A DNA stretch of 64,000 nucleotides, from contig OX326959.1 of NCBI GenBank assembly GCA_946800325.1, forward strand, positions 13,050,862-13,114,861. The letters are read 5' to 3'. Within the stretch, counting starts at the first letter, position 1, and every line of letters starts with the position of its first letter. This document shows, one piece after another, positions 1 through 11,900 of the stretch. This DNA is from Luzula sylvatica (taxonomy: Eukaryota > Streptophyta > Magnoliopsida > Poales > Juncaceae). The translations under genes were made by a program, and so were the position numbers. Under the pieces are notes generated by a model. The model was given only the letters and a program-made list of their open reading frames with translations. It ran no database searches and had not been told where the DNA came from.

Positions 1-1536
1 ATAGGGCGCCACGTGACAAAACGCAAAGTAAAACAAAAAAACGAATGCAAAAAATATACGAGCAGCCATTTTTTCGAGTAGCACCTAATATTCGGATACT
101 ATTAAATATACCTTTCGCCATCAAATTTAGATACTTGTGTTTTATACCTTTGAACTTAATATTTATATACCTTTGAACTTCGTATTTATATATTTTTAAT
201 ATGAAAAAGATATAAATAACAACATATTTTTATTCATATCATAGAAAATGTATAAATAACAAGTATTTTCATATATGTAATCCATAATATAGAAAAATGT
301 ATAAATAATAGTACAAATGTATGCATAATAGTAATTGTAAAAATATAAAGCAAGTATTTACAACAGATATTTTTCATAATATAGAGAAAACATAAATGAT
401 AGTAAAAAAAATATAAATAATAACAAATTTTTAATCCATAATAATGTAACAAATATAAATAATAATAATAAAACATTAAATAACAACATATCTTTAATCC
501 ATAATATAAAAATGTATAAATAACAACATATCTTTCATTCATTGAATAGGAGAAATTATAAAATAATAGAAAAATATATAAATAATAATAATAACCATAT
601 AAACTACAACAAATTTGTTATCCATAGTATAAAAAAAGTATAAAAATGTATATGAAAATAGATCGGACATTGAGCAGTGTGTAGGGCTAGTACGGGACGA
701 GAAGGGGCCGGGCAAATGGACAATGAACAATTTCGGAGTGCATTTCTCCGGACGGTGGGCAACGAACGTTCTTCGGACGTTCATTCTCTGTTAAATGCAA
801 AAACATTTCTCTTATATTTATTAGATATATTCATATTCATATTATCTATTATCTATATATAATTATATTATGTGTGCTTCATTTAATATATTTAATACAT
901 GATATATAACATTACATACAAAAATATTATATTGAATATATAAAATTATGCATACTATATATTATATAATTTATTTATTTAATATATTAATAATGCATTA
1001 ACAAATATATTATATTATGTATTATTTATCTAATATATTGATTTATATTTCAAATTTTGTAAAATACATTATTTCTATTAATAAATCATAATGTGCATTA
1101 GTCATGACTAAAATTAATAAATATTAAGATTATTAGTTAGACAAAAATCATATGTAATTAAATAAAAATCATATCTAACTACCATTCATTATTTAACATT
1201 TTAACACAATATTAAAATTATTAACTACTTTTCATTTATTTGCACTACCGTCTGAAGTTATGTTGCAAATGGAGAGGAAGTCTCAAGACATTTATCAGCA
1301 AAGTTTCTAGACGATTTTCAATACTTGAGCACCCCCACCCCCGTGGCAAAGCAGAGAGCAATATACTACTTGTCTTGCACGCAAAACTCACAAAAGGCTC
1401 CCACTTCCACCTTTCACCACTTTGTCTCTCTAATCTCTATCCTTTTCTTTCTCTGTACTTCTCATATCAATGGAGCTTTGATTTCCTCTCTTCCACCAGA
1501 AAATAAGGTGATAGATCATTGCGCCAAGTGGGTTCG
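1..1536. other. AT-rich flank upstream of MAP65
   Basis: No supported gene. About 200-655 is a degenerate AT-rich repeat built around variants of ataaataacaacatatcttt. A short GC-richer islet at about 665-785 stands out from its surroundings but shows no recognisable coding content. From about 1380 to 1480 the sequence becomes CT-rich, which fits a plant 5' UTR or promoter-proximal region for the MAP65 gene beginning at 1537. No TATA box could be assigned with confidence. Confidence 0.5.
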
Positions 1537-4500
1537 ATGCAAATGGAGCAAAGCTTTAATTACCCTCAATTGCCGGAGACTTCTTGTGCATATTTACTTA
1601 AAGAACTCAAGGTTCCTCTTTTACTCCAATTTTTTTCTTTAAATTTCTTTCTCGTCTTAAAATTTGAATTGGTACCTTATTCAAGTAGGAGATTACTTAG
1701 TCATTAGGCATTACATGTAATACATTATGATGCGTAGAAGTCCATCAAATCAGTCAAACAGAACAACTGCAAATAATTATTGTGAGACAGGAAATTATAC
1801 CATGCCCCTCGAATAATTCACCTTAACATCGTTGATGCAATATAATAATTCAATTAACGGATCATTAACATGTATCAAATAATTATCATGTTAATTAATA
1901 AAATTTCGGTTTTATTGTTTGTCAAATGTTAATTGGATTGTCAATTAATGAAGTTAGTATCGCATCAAGCATGTTATGGTGAAACTTGGCTTCTTGTGAG
2001 ACAAGAGGCCGAGAGTTTAATGTTTATTGGCAACACAAAATTGAATGTTGTACTTAGAATCTTGTAGATAATAAAAGAACCCGATAATTATTCGCTTATT
2101 TAGCTAACATAATTATGATTACGTACTTTTGATGGAATATATTGGTTTGTTAAGGCCTGAGACCCAAATGAATGGTTTGTTACTTGATCCTTGACCAGGA
2201 TAAAAGAACCAACATATTTTCATTCTTTTTCATGACGAGAATGAAGTAACCAACATATTTTGCTTTTTCTGTAGGAAAATGTTGGACATACCCCCAACTC
2301 TCCCCTTAGAAACTTTATGACGTGGATATGGTTTAACACGTTAAGAATTAACACATTAATTCATGGTTTAACATCTTAATTGGATGTTCAATCATAAATC
2401 AAGATTATTAAATCATAAATTAATATGTTAAATTAAGTATTTATGTGTTAATTTGTAAGGTGTCAAACCATATCCACGTCATCAAAACCTTGGGGGGAGA
2501 GTACTAGGGGATGTACACCACTACTTTTCTGTATACAAGAACTTGTCAAAAGAAGCATAATATAATTTTAACATTTTGGGCATGATTTAATCTGAATCTA
2601 ACTATGTGAAATAGTAATTATTTGAACCCTAGTTACCCGATCTAAGACCAAGTTTCCCTCTCTTTACCAATTCTCGTATGCGAAGTTGCATGAAGCCAAT
2701 CCATAATATTAAGAAAAACTAATATAGCCATGAAAATAAGAGGTTAATTGAACAGTATAAAAATGCTAAACTAAATTGTGTCGGTGAATCTAAATAGATG
2801 ATATGGGATGAAGTGGGGCAAGAGCAGGAAGAGAGAGAAAGAATACTAGAAGAGATTGAGCGAGATTGCCTAGAGGTGTACAAGAGAAAAGTCGATCATG
2901 CGAACATATCGAGGGCAAGGCTGCACCAAGCCTTGGCTGAATCCGAGGCTGAGTTCACCAATCTACTTCTTTCGCTTGGTGAAAGATCCTCTCCAGCCAG
3001 AGTAAGTCCTAGTAGAACAACTCAAAAAAAAAAAATTGAGGAAACAATTCAATTATATTAATTTATGTTTTCTCGAGATAACTTTTATAATGACTCTTAA
3101 TATGATAATAATTTTGTACAATATCTTTTATCTTCCTCCCGCCACAAAGATGTGTTTGGAATTAGGTTTTTATTCTTTAGGGTGTCTTTTGTTCTTGTTT
3201 AACAATTTGTCAGTTTGTAAGCAAATGAAATTATGTATATAGAAAGGTTTTTGCAAAAATATCTCATATATTTGCAATATGTGCTTATTTTTTCTACTAT
3301 ATGCTTAAAGTTTTACACATTCTAAATTAAAGCCACGAAGGCTGATAGGAGGAACGCTAAAAGAACAGCTCGATTTGCTTACTCCTGCACTTCAAGAGAT
3401 GCAATTGCGAAAAGAAGCTAGAGTTAAAAAATTCAACGAAGTTCAAGAAGAAATTCAAAAGATTGCATCAGAAATTGCTGGAAAATTGGAAAATAATGAA
3501 ATAGTTGTAGTGAATGAGGGTGATCTCTCTATGAAGAAGCTTGATGAGTTTCAAAGTGAGCTTCGCAGGCTGAAGAAAGAAAAGGTACAAATTAAAATTG
3601 AGAGCAAATTAACATTTAGGCATTTATGAATATTTCTATGTTCTCCCCGTGAAAGTTAATTAATATTTAAATTAAACTAACAGAAGAATGAAATGAACAA
3701 AACTCAAGATCATTTGGTTAATTGCACTTGTGACACCATAAATCATTGATAAGGCTGTGCTTCTATTATATTTATGTATTTATCCTTTTATTTCTCATAG
3801 ACCGATAGGTTGAGCAACGTTGAAGAGTACAAAATGGAAATTTACGAGCTAGCAATTGTCATGGGAATGGATCCTTCTAAGCTCATTTCAGACATTAATA
3901 TGAAAGGAGACAACACGGCTAATATGAGTGATTCAACTTTAAGCAATCTGCGTGCCACGGTGCAAAAGCTTAAAGAAGAGAAGCTTCTAAGAATGGAAAA
4001 GGTTTTTTCTTTCTTTCTTTTTATGAAGGAAAAATAGGGTAATTTACCCATTCTTCATTGCTTAGAAACTTAGTGTTTACGAAAAGGTTATTTCATCTTT
4101 CCTAAATTAAAAAGTATCAAATTAATCCGATTCATCTTCTTTCAGTCTCCCCCCAAATTAAATTTAAAAGTATTGATACATTCCCCCCCACCCCCCAAAT
4201 TGTCTCGTATAATTTTCCTAACCTTTCTTTATTACCGGAAGGACTTAAAATCACACTTTCATTTTAGTATATTGCAATAAATTGTCTTGCATATGATCAT
4301 CCTACAAAGAATATTAATGGCCTTAGAAGTTAAAACCTACCGATTATATTTCGTTTTTTGCAGATTCAAGGGCTCGAGAAATCCTTGACTTGTCTTTGGA
4401 ACATTTTGGATACAAAATTTGAAGAACGGCAGCCATTTGCACATGTCAAGTTTTTCTCCCCCGCAAATTCTGGATTTTCGGTTTTTAGTTCGGGAAGCCT

Positions 4501-6387
4501 TACTCTTGACAAAATCCAACAGGTAAAGTAATAATAAATAAATATGAGAAAAAAGATCATGTCAAATTTCGTCAACTAATTTTGCTTACACGCCTATATC
4601 AAACTCATATTTCGACTCGATATTTTACAAAATAATTACTGTCTATCATAATCGTCTATCATAATCAATAATTACTGGAATTTTAAATGTTGGTACTTGA
4701 CTTCAAAATTGAAACAGGTTGAATCAGAAGTTATAAGGTTAGATCAGTTTAAATCTAAAAGAATGAGAGAGTTATTCTGGAAGAAGAGAACAGAGGTAGA
4801 GGAAATATGCAAGAAGTCTCATATGGAATTGCCTCCACAATCAGATATGGATAATATCATGTCTCTTATTGTCTCAGGTTAGCCTTACATTACAAATATT
4901 ATGTTACCAAAGTAGAACAAACATAATTTTCAAGTTGTTATGGAAATGATATAAATTTTCGCACTTAGATTTCTAGTGTTTGCACGAGAACTAACATACA
5001 TAACGCTGTGTAGCTTAGAAATTAGAATTTTCTATTCTTGAACCAAATTGTGCTTTTCTTTTCATAATTAGAGTTGATTGAACCAAATTGAAGGGAAATT
5101 GGAGCATGATGAGCTACTTAAAACAATGGAAGAATACATGTTAACAAGAAAAGAAGAGGCAGTAAGCCGCAAAGAAATAATGGACAAAGTTGAGAAATGG
5201 ATCGGATCATGCGAAGAAGAGCGCTGGTTGGAAGAGTACAGCATGGTAATTTTCCATATCAAACCTTTCTATCTTAATGATATCTTGTATGTAGAATTCG
5301 TATCAAAAGATCTCGTGTTTATAGTACGCATGATCCCTTAAATTCATATTATTACCTCAATTCAACAAAAATAAACTATACTACTAAAAGTCTATGTAAC
5401 AAAATCATACCTAACTGGTTCTACAACAATGTAGTACTGAAATTATGTGTCTCGCTTATCATTATTAGCGTACATACATACTTATTTATTAACTTGGTAA
5501 TTGATATTGTGCCATCTGATAATAGGATGAGAAGAGGTTTTCAGTAAGCAGAGGAGCTCACAAAAATTTGAGGCGAGCCGAACGTGCAAGAATAATGGTC
5601 AACAAAATTCCAGGTATGAAAATAATTAATGATAAATCACAAAGATATAATAGGTAGACTAATTGGAATAAGATGTAGATTTGGTTGAAATGCTTATGGC
5701 AATGACGAGGAAGTGGGAAGAAGAACGGGAGAAAACTTTCTATTATGATGAGGTCCGGAAAAAATAATTTTTTTTTTCATATTACTGTACAATCTATGAT
5801 AAAAAAAAATTTCAATTTTCACTAAAACATAGTACATTAGTGTATCTGAACTTTTTGCTGTTTATCCTGGCTGGATTGTCTTAAATGCATAGTACGATAA
5901 ATTATGTACGAATAAACATACAATATACATTTTTGCAATCACATGATAGATAAAAATTTGTTAATTACAAACTAAAATGTACCGTTTTTTAATTCCTGCA
6001 GCTTCCTCTCTTGGCCATGCTCGAGGAGTATACATTTCTTAGGAAAGAGAAAGAAGAGGAGAAGTGTAGACAGAGAGTGAGTTTCCTAAACATGAATAAG
6101 TAACACACACAGATAGTTTATTCATTTATTTAGGCTCAACTATAACTTGATAGTTATCCATTTTAGTTATAGCTTTCTCCGTTCCTATTTTTTAGGAGAC
6201 GAAAAAGGTTCACGCCCAAATGATGAAGGTTCAACGATCGCAAAGTTTAGCAAGGCCGATGACGAGCACGAGCCGGCCTGTGTCGAGCAGAGGCTTCAAC
6301 ACCAGTTCTGCTTCTCTATCATTTCCTAACAAGAATATCTCTAGTATTAACAAGACAACGAGGGGACCTAGATTGATGATCAAATGA
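1537..6387 (+). CDS. MAP65: MAP65/PRC1/Ase1-family microtubule-associated protein
   Basis: Members of this family bundle and cross-link antiparallel microtubules in cortical arrays, the spindle midzone and the phragmoplast. Exons: 1537-1611, 2798-3001, 3333-3584, 3801-4001, 4364-4522, 4718-4877, 5094-5245, 5526-5613, 5679-5752, 6002-6076, 6196-6387. All introns are GT-AG and the exons join in frame to about 543 aa, at the short end of the family. Recognised blocks are IWDEVGQ and [10 protein letters not shown] (exon 2), GTLKEQL (exon 3), FKSKRMREL (exon 6), [12 protein letters not shown] and [10 protein letters not shown] (exon 7), and [21 protein letters not shown] (exons 8-9 region). Much of the protein is predicted coiled coil, and the tail is basic and Ser/Thr-rich. 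The start may be Met 1537 or Met 1543. Exon 7 works only with the acceptor at 5092-5093; the nearer AGs at 5070-5073 lead to stops. The specific subfamily member is not resolved. Confidence 0.9.
2274..2524. mobile_element. MULE-type MITE in MAP65 intron 1
   Basis: A 251-bp element with long imperfect terminal inverted repeats; the arms share atgacgtggatatggttt and its complement. It is flanked by a perfect 9-bp direct repeat, TTTTCTGTA, at 2265-2273 and 2525-2533. A 9-bp duplication is typical of Mutator-like elements. There is no coding capacity. It lies wholly inside intron 1 (1612-2797), so it should not alter the protein. Confidence 0.82.
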
Positions 6388-6733
6388 AGACATGGCGTAC
6401 AAATTTCAGCGTTCGACACAATTCAAACATCGTAACTTTTAATATTTTTTTGTAACATATTGGGTGTTTTTGTTAATTGTGAAATAATACGACGTTTACT
6501 CATGTACAATATTGTGTGTTTAACTTGTGAATTAAAGAAAATAGGTTTTCATGGTTTGTGTCGTGTAAATTTTGGATTACTAGCGGGAAACTCGATGGTA
6601 ACAGTGTACGCGCCAAACTGGTATCTAGTATGGTTAAAGCATGTAAATTCACAATTTTCCCTGAATGTATAATTTTCACAATTTTAAATTGATTGAATGA
6701 AGTTTGTGTAAAAAAACGTTATTAATTAATTAA
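6388..6733. other. MAP65 3' flank, start of a dispersed repeat
   Basis: No gene is seen. The first part is presumably the MAP65 3' UTR. From about 6640 the sequence matches a second copy at about 43010-43098 in this window, showing that this flank belongs to a dispersed duplicated segment. The Helitron at 6734 interrupts it. Confidence 0.6.
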
Positions 6734-7523
6734 TCTTATGTATAAAGTAGACAAAATTCTTGCAATTCTAAACCTCCACGTCATCGGGTTTTTTTTTGTA
6801 GGAAAAATATTTTTTAAATTTACATTTTGGTCCTTTTTATTTACAGTTTGGTCCTTTTTATTTACATTTTGGTCATTTTTAGTTTTAATTTACATTTTGG
6901 TCCTTTTTATTAACATTTTGGTCCTTTTTTATTTACATTTAGGTCCTTTTTTACATTTTCTAATTTACATTTTGGTACTTTTTAGTTTTAATTTACATTT
7001 TTGTCCTTTTTATTTACATTTTAGTCCTTTTTTATTTACATTTCGGTCCTTTTTTTGCATTTTAATTTACATTTTGGTCCTTTTTATTTACATTTCGGTC
7101 CTTTTTAGTTTTAATTTACATTTTGGTCCTTTTATTTACATCTTGGTCCTTTTTAATTTACATTTCGGTCCTTTTTTACATTTTGATCCTTTTTTCTTAT
7201 TTTACATTTTGGTCCTTTTTTACATTTGGTCTTTTTTTCCTATTTTACATACATATTAAAATTTGCGAATATGTCCTGTTTATATTAATCGATTTTAGAA
7301 GCACCTGAACAAATGTTATTTATACAAATTATATTAGAAAATAATATCCGTGACAGACTAATTTCATGAACCTTATGCATCTATTGACATCATGATATTT
7401 GCAAATATGTCATGATTAGATTAATTTAGTTACAACGCATGCGCGTTAATTCGCACACGCGTTAATTCTATTTAAATAATTATATAAAAAAAATCCCGCG
7501 CAATTGCGCCGGAATAAAACTAG
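6734..7523 (+). mobile_element. Non-autonomous Helitron
   Basis: A 790-bp element starting with TC (TCTTATGTATAAAGTAG) after an A and ending in CTAG before a T. A short GC-rich hairpin-like stretch (cccgcgcaattgcgccgg) lies just upstream of the 3' end, as expected for Helitrons. There is no target duplication. The flanks on both sides align with 43010-43490, where the element is absent (junction about 43098), so this is a filled site with a paralogous empty site. No Rep/helicase gene is present. The 5' end is less certain by a few bases because the left flank is an atta repeat. Confidence 0.78.
6800..7250. repeat. Minisatellite of ~20-bp units inside the Helitron
   Basis: More than 20 imperfect units of tttacattttggtcctttt follow each other, with inserted unit variants. 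The long open frame seen here on + is a by-product of the repeat (runs of F, L and I) and is not treated as a gene. Confidence 0.85.
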
Positions 7524-8044
7524 TTTATAAATAAGAGTTCACTAAGTAAACTACCTACCTGGCATTAATTAAGCACTGTCAATGAATAACCACCTTTCCT
7601 TTTGATTTAGTAATTTTTGGTCGACATGTTGAATATTTTTTTTTTTTCAATTTTCTCGACTCGGTTATGCGAGATACATTTGTTCACTCTGAACTATTTT
7701 TCGCTACCCGCTAGATTTCCTCGAAAAACTTTATAAATGGATTGAATTATTTTTTACTTCCTACAAGTATTAACTTCAATTTTCTTTATTTTTAACAAAA
7801 ATACTCCTGTTAACTTTTTTTTATAAATCCTTTTATTCAATTAATACATAAATAATGTTTATTCCACGTCATGTAAAACCACAAGTCATCATAAAAATAC
7901 TTTCATGTAAAATGAGGAAATGAAATTTTAATTTTGATATCACAAGCTAAACATAACTTGTTCATTGTACATGATTCCCCCTTTTTTGATACATCACAAA
8001 GCCGAAAAAAGCAAGTCGTAAAATGTCATCACTATGGTATGAAT
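7524..8044. repeat. Dispersed repeat, copy 1 (pair at 43098-44290)
   Basis: This segment aligns almost continuously with 43099-43488 and then 44155-44290, the second copy being interrupted by another element. Its right part holds the module tacatcacaaagccgaaa ... tcatcactatggtatga, also found near 16040, 17630, 40275 and 44240. It stops abruptly at 8044, where a sequence resembling a hAT terminus (tagggccggcccgg) begins. No coding content. Confidence 0.75.
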
Positions 8045-8448
8045 AGGGCCGGCCCGGTATTTTTTGGGGCCGATGACAAATAATCGAAATCTGTAGCAAA
8101 TAAATAATTATAATTATCAAAATTTTAAATTAAAATAATAAGTTGCGATTTTCTCATTTTACAAGATAATTAAATAACAAGCAGTTAACTTATACAAAGA
8201 TGAATAGAAGGTCTCTTTTGTAATTTAAAAATTTTATGGAAAGTTGAAAAAACAAGGATTTCATTGCAAACTTTCAGAAATCAATGGCACAAGGACCAGT
8301 ACCGTCCATACCTTCTTTGACAAATTATCATGAAAAAGAAAATAATAAGCCTAGAGACTAGAATTTCCAATTTGGCGGAGTCAGAGAGAGAGAGAAATTT
8401 AAGTCATTCTCTTCACTGGTGTTATTTCTTGAGAGAGCCGTGACTAGC

Positions 8449-8718
8449 ATGGAGTCCGAGAAGAGTCCTTCAACAGGAAATTTCGAGAGAGACCTCATCA
8501 CTATTTTGAGAGGGCACATGAAATTTCAAGAGAACTCGCAAGGGCAAACCTTTCTCACGAGAGAAGGATTTCAAGAGAACTCGAAAGGGCAAACCTTTCT
8601 CACGAGACTACGAGAGAAGGATTTCAAGAGAACTCGCAAAGGCAAACCTTTCTCACGAGAGCAGGGAGAGTCAGAGAAAGAGAAAGAGGCAACTGGAGTG
8701 GGAATGAGAGAGAATTAG
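8449..8718 (+). CDS. Hypothetical repeat-containing ORF, doubtful
   Basis: An open frame of about 89 codons from ATG 8449. It contains about three tandem copies of a 42-51 bp unit (core ttcaagagaactcgcaaa ... acctttctcacgaga), giving repeats like GQTFLTR, and the frame changes between copies. The composition is purine-rich and low in complexity. It stops about 10 bp before the Copia insertion. I do not recognise it. It may be an accident of the tandem repeat rather than a gene. Confidence 0.2.
   Translation: MESEKSPSTGNFERDLITILRGHMKFQENSQGQTFLTREGFQENSKGQTFLTRLREKDFKRTRKGKPFSREQGESEKEKEATGVGMREN
8505..8665. repeat. Tandem repeat, ~42-51 bp unit, 3 copies
   Basis: Three successive copies share aactcgcaaagggcaaacct and tctcacgagag. 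They lie just left of the Copia insertion site. Confidence 0.8.
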
Positions 8719-8728
8719 CATGTTCTTC

Positions 8729-8905
8729 TGTGAGAGGAGAGAGAAACTATTTCTTGCTTAATGAATTCAAAACGATTACAAACTCGTTTATATATTTTCT
8801 AACCTAAAACGAAAATAATAAAACACAATGGACTAAATTGAATAATTTCACAAAACCTAAACGGATCATCCATTATCTCTTAATGGATGATCCATTATCT
8901 TAACA
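8729..8905 (-). repeat. Copia 3' LTR
   Basis: 177 bp. It is the left copy, hence the 3' LTR of the minus-strand element. On the coding strand it starts TGTTAA, so the polyprotein's last codon and stop lie within its first six bases. Confidence 0.95.
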
Positions 8906-11900
8906 TCCCCCCTCAAACGAAACCGGGGAGGCATGAACGGTGAGTTTGGAACGAAGAGCAACGAAACGCGGAGCGGGAAGGGCTTTGGTTAGGGCATCCG
9001 CAACTTGATCGGAGGAGCAAATGAATTTCACCTGTAGTTGCTTGGAATCGATGCGATCACGGATGAAGTGAAAATCAATCTCGATGTGCTTCGTTCGAGC
9101 ATGGAATACGGGATTGGAGGCAAGAAAGGTTGCACCCAAGTTGTCGCACCAAAGTACCGGCGAGGCTAAAAGTGGAAAATTGAGCTCGCGAAGGAGAGAT
9201 TGGAGCCAAATTACCTCGGCGGTGGCCATTGCGAGACTCCGGTATTCCGATTCAGTACTTGACCGAGCAACGGTATGTTGCTTCTTTGAGCTCCAAGAAA
9301 CGAGATTCGGTCCGAGATAAATGCAAAAACCCGTCGTGGAGCGGCGATCATCTGGACAACTCGCCCAATCGGCATCGGAATACGCATGAAGGGTCGGAGA
9401 GTCAAGGTTGGATAGGTGTAAGCCGTGAGTAATGGATCCTTTTAGGTACCGAAGGACCCGTTTCACCGCGGTCCAATGGTCCTCGGTGGGACAATGCATG
9501 AATTGCGAAAGTCGGTTGACCGCAAACGAAATGTCCGGTCGGGTAATAGTGGCATATTGAAGTGCACCTACAACACTCCGATATTCGAAAGGATCGTCGA
9601 GAGGTTTACCTTCGTACTTGGAGAGAACCGAGGCCGATGGAAGGGGAGAAGAAATCGGCTTGGCTCCATCCATGTTGGTTTTTCGGAGAAGAGAGGAGAT
9701 ATAGCGAGCTTGGTTGAGGTGAATACCGTTGGGGGTGTGAACGGCATGGATTCCGAGAAAGTACGAAAGCACACCGAGATCCTTCAACGAGAATCGAGCA
9801 CCAAGTTCGCGAATGAGGATGTCGACGATGGACTCATCACTACCCGAAATAATGATATCATCAACATACACTAGAAGAAATACCGTATGGGCATCGCGAG
9901 TACGGATGAAGAGGGATGAATCCGAGGAAGACACGGTGAAGCCGAGGCTAAGGAGGGCCGCGCGAAGTTTATGAAACCACGCGCGGGGTGCTTGCTTGAG
10001 ACCGTAAAGTGCCTTCTTCAACAAACACACATAGTTTGGGAATTCCGAGTTTGTAAAACCAGGAGGTTGAGACATGTATACCGTCTCATGAAGATCTCCG
10101 TGAAGAAAGGCATTGTTGACATCAAGTTGTCGTAGGGTCCAACCGCGAGAAATTGCAATTGAGAGCACCACCCGAATGGTAACCGGTTTGACAACCGGAC
10201 TAAACGTCTCCGTATAATCGACACCTTCGGTTTGGTTATAACCTTTGGCGACCAACCGCGCCTTGTGACGTTCAATCGACCCATCCGGACGTCGTTTGAG
10301 CTTGTAGACCCATTTGCATCCCACGACTGTTTGGTTGGAGGGTGGTGGTACTAGGATCCACGTCTTGTTTTGAACGAGAGCATCGAGTTCATGAGCCATG
10401 GCTTGGCGCCAAGGAAGATGCTTGTTGGCATTTGAGAAACACGTCGGTTCGTCATCATTGACCGATACGGAGAATGCCAAGGGATGCTTCGTGGCCGTAT
10501 AAAGGTGGTAATCGGAGAGGTCTTTGAGGCGACGTGTATTGTCACGTTGACGAGTGACCATGGGATGTCGACGAGTAGGAACGGCTAGTGTCGACGTAGA
10601 CGAGGAAGGAGGTAGGGGCACGTCGGGAGGTAAGACCGAGGAATGCTCGGTAATCTCAATGGAGGTCATCGGTCTCGGTGTGTTAGGAGCGTCGGTGGGT
10701 TGGACCGAGGTATGCTCGGCAAGCTCGAAGGTGATCGGCGGTCTCGGCGGACTAGAAGCGTCAGGGGGTAAGACCGAGGTATGCTCGGCGGACTCGGCAG
10801 GGCACGTGGGTCTCGGTGGACTGGGAGGGACATGTGGTACGGTAGCGGCGGTACCGATTGTGCGCGAGGGAACCGGCCGAATAGCGTCAGCATGTGGTAA
10901 GTCCGCACCGCGAGTATGAGGGACGGGCGTTAACGGCGAATGCCGATCAGTGTCCTCCCGAGTGTCCCTAAAAAATGGCAAAACCGTTAGAGGAGAGTAA
11001 AACGTATCAATAGTCTGAGAAGAAGGCGGATCGTGTCGCGCGGCAAACGGGAACGTCTGTTCGTCAAAGGTGACATCACGGCTAATGTACACTCGATTCG
11101 TCTCAAGATGAAGGCATTTGTATCCTTTGTGGCTCGATGAATACCCCATAAAGACACACGGTAGCGAGCGAAATTCGAGCTTGTTCTTATTATAGGGGCG
11201 CAAGTTCGGAAAGCATGCGCACCCAAGGACTCGTAGGAACGCATAATCCGGCTCTTGTTGAAAAAGACACTCGAAAGGGGATTTCTGCGAGGCTATAGGT
11301 AAGCGATTGATAATGAAAATAACGCTTAAAAATACCTCATCCCAATATTCGAGAGGGATGGAAGCCGAGGAGATGCACGAAAGGGCGAGCTCGAGGATAT
11401 GGCGATGTTTGCGCTCGGCTACACCGTTTTGCTCGGGGGTGTGAGGGCATGAAAGTTGAGGCGTGATGCCGGGATGAAGGCGAAAAATCGGCTTGTATTC
11501 GGTACCACCATCCGTTTGGAGAACCTTGATGGATCGAGCAAACAAGTTTTCCACAATCTTTTTAAACTTCTCAAACACAACCGACACTTGATCCTTGGAA
11601 GAAAGAAAATATAACCAAGTGAAACGAGAGAATTCATCGACAAAAATGACATAATACTTATAACCCGAATTCGATACAACCGGAGACGGACCCCACAAAT
11701 CCGAATGAACAACATCAAGAGGAAACTTAGCACGAAAACTAGAACGAGAAAATGGTAATTTGTGTGCTTTCGCTTTAGAACAATCGTTACAAAAAGAAAT
11801 AGTTTGAGACATAAACGGAAGAGAAAACTTCTTTAAAATTTGAGCGGTGGTGGAAGATGACGCATGACAAAAACGACGATGCCACGTATCGGCGGAAACT

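Noticed and set aside
5072..5093. Frameshift or pseudogene call for MAP65
   Set aside because: It arises only if acceptors at 5070-5073 are used. The acceptor at 5092-5093 gives a full in-frame gene matching the family.
6738..7259. 173-codon frame rich in Phe and Leu
   Set aside because: It is the ~20-bp minisatellite inside the Helitron read in frame; no domain and no gene context.
8045..8080. hAT-like end tagggccggcccgg
   Set aside because: No partner end or target duplication could be found, so no element is called.
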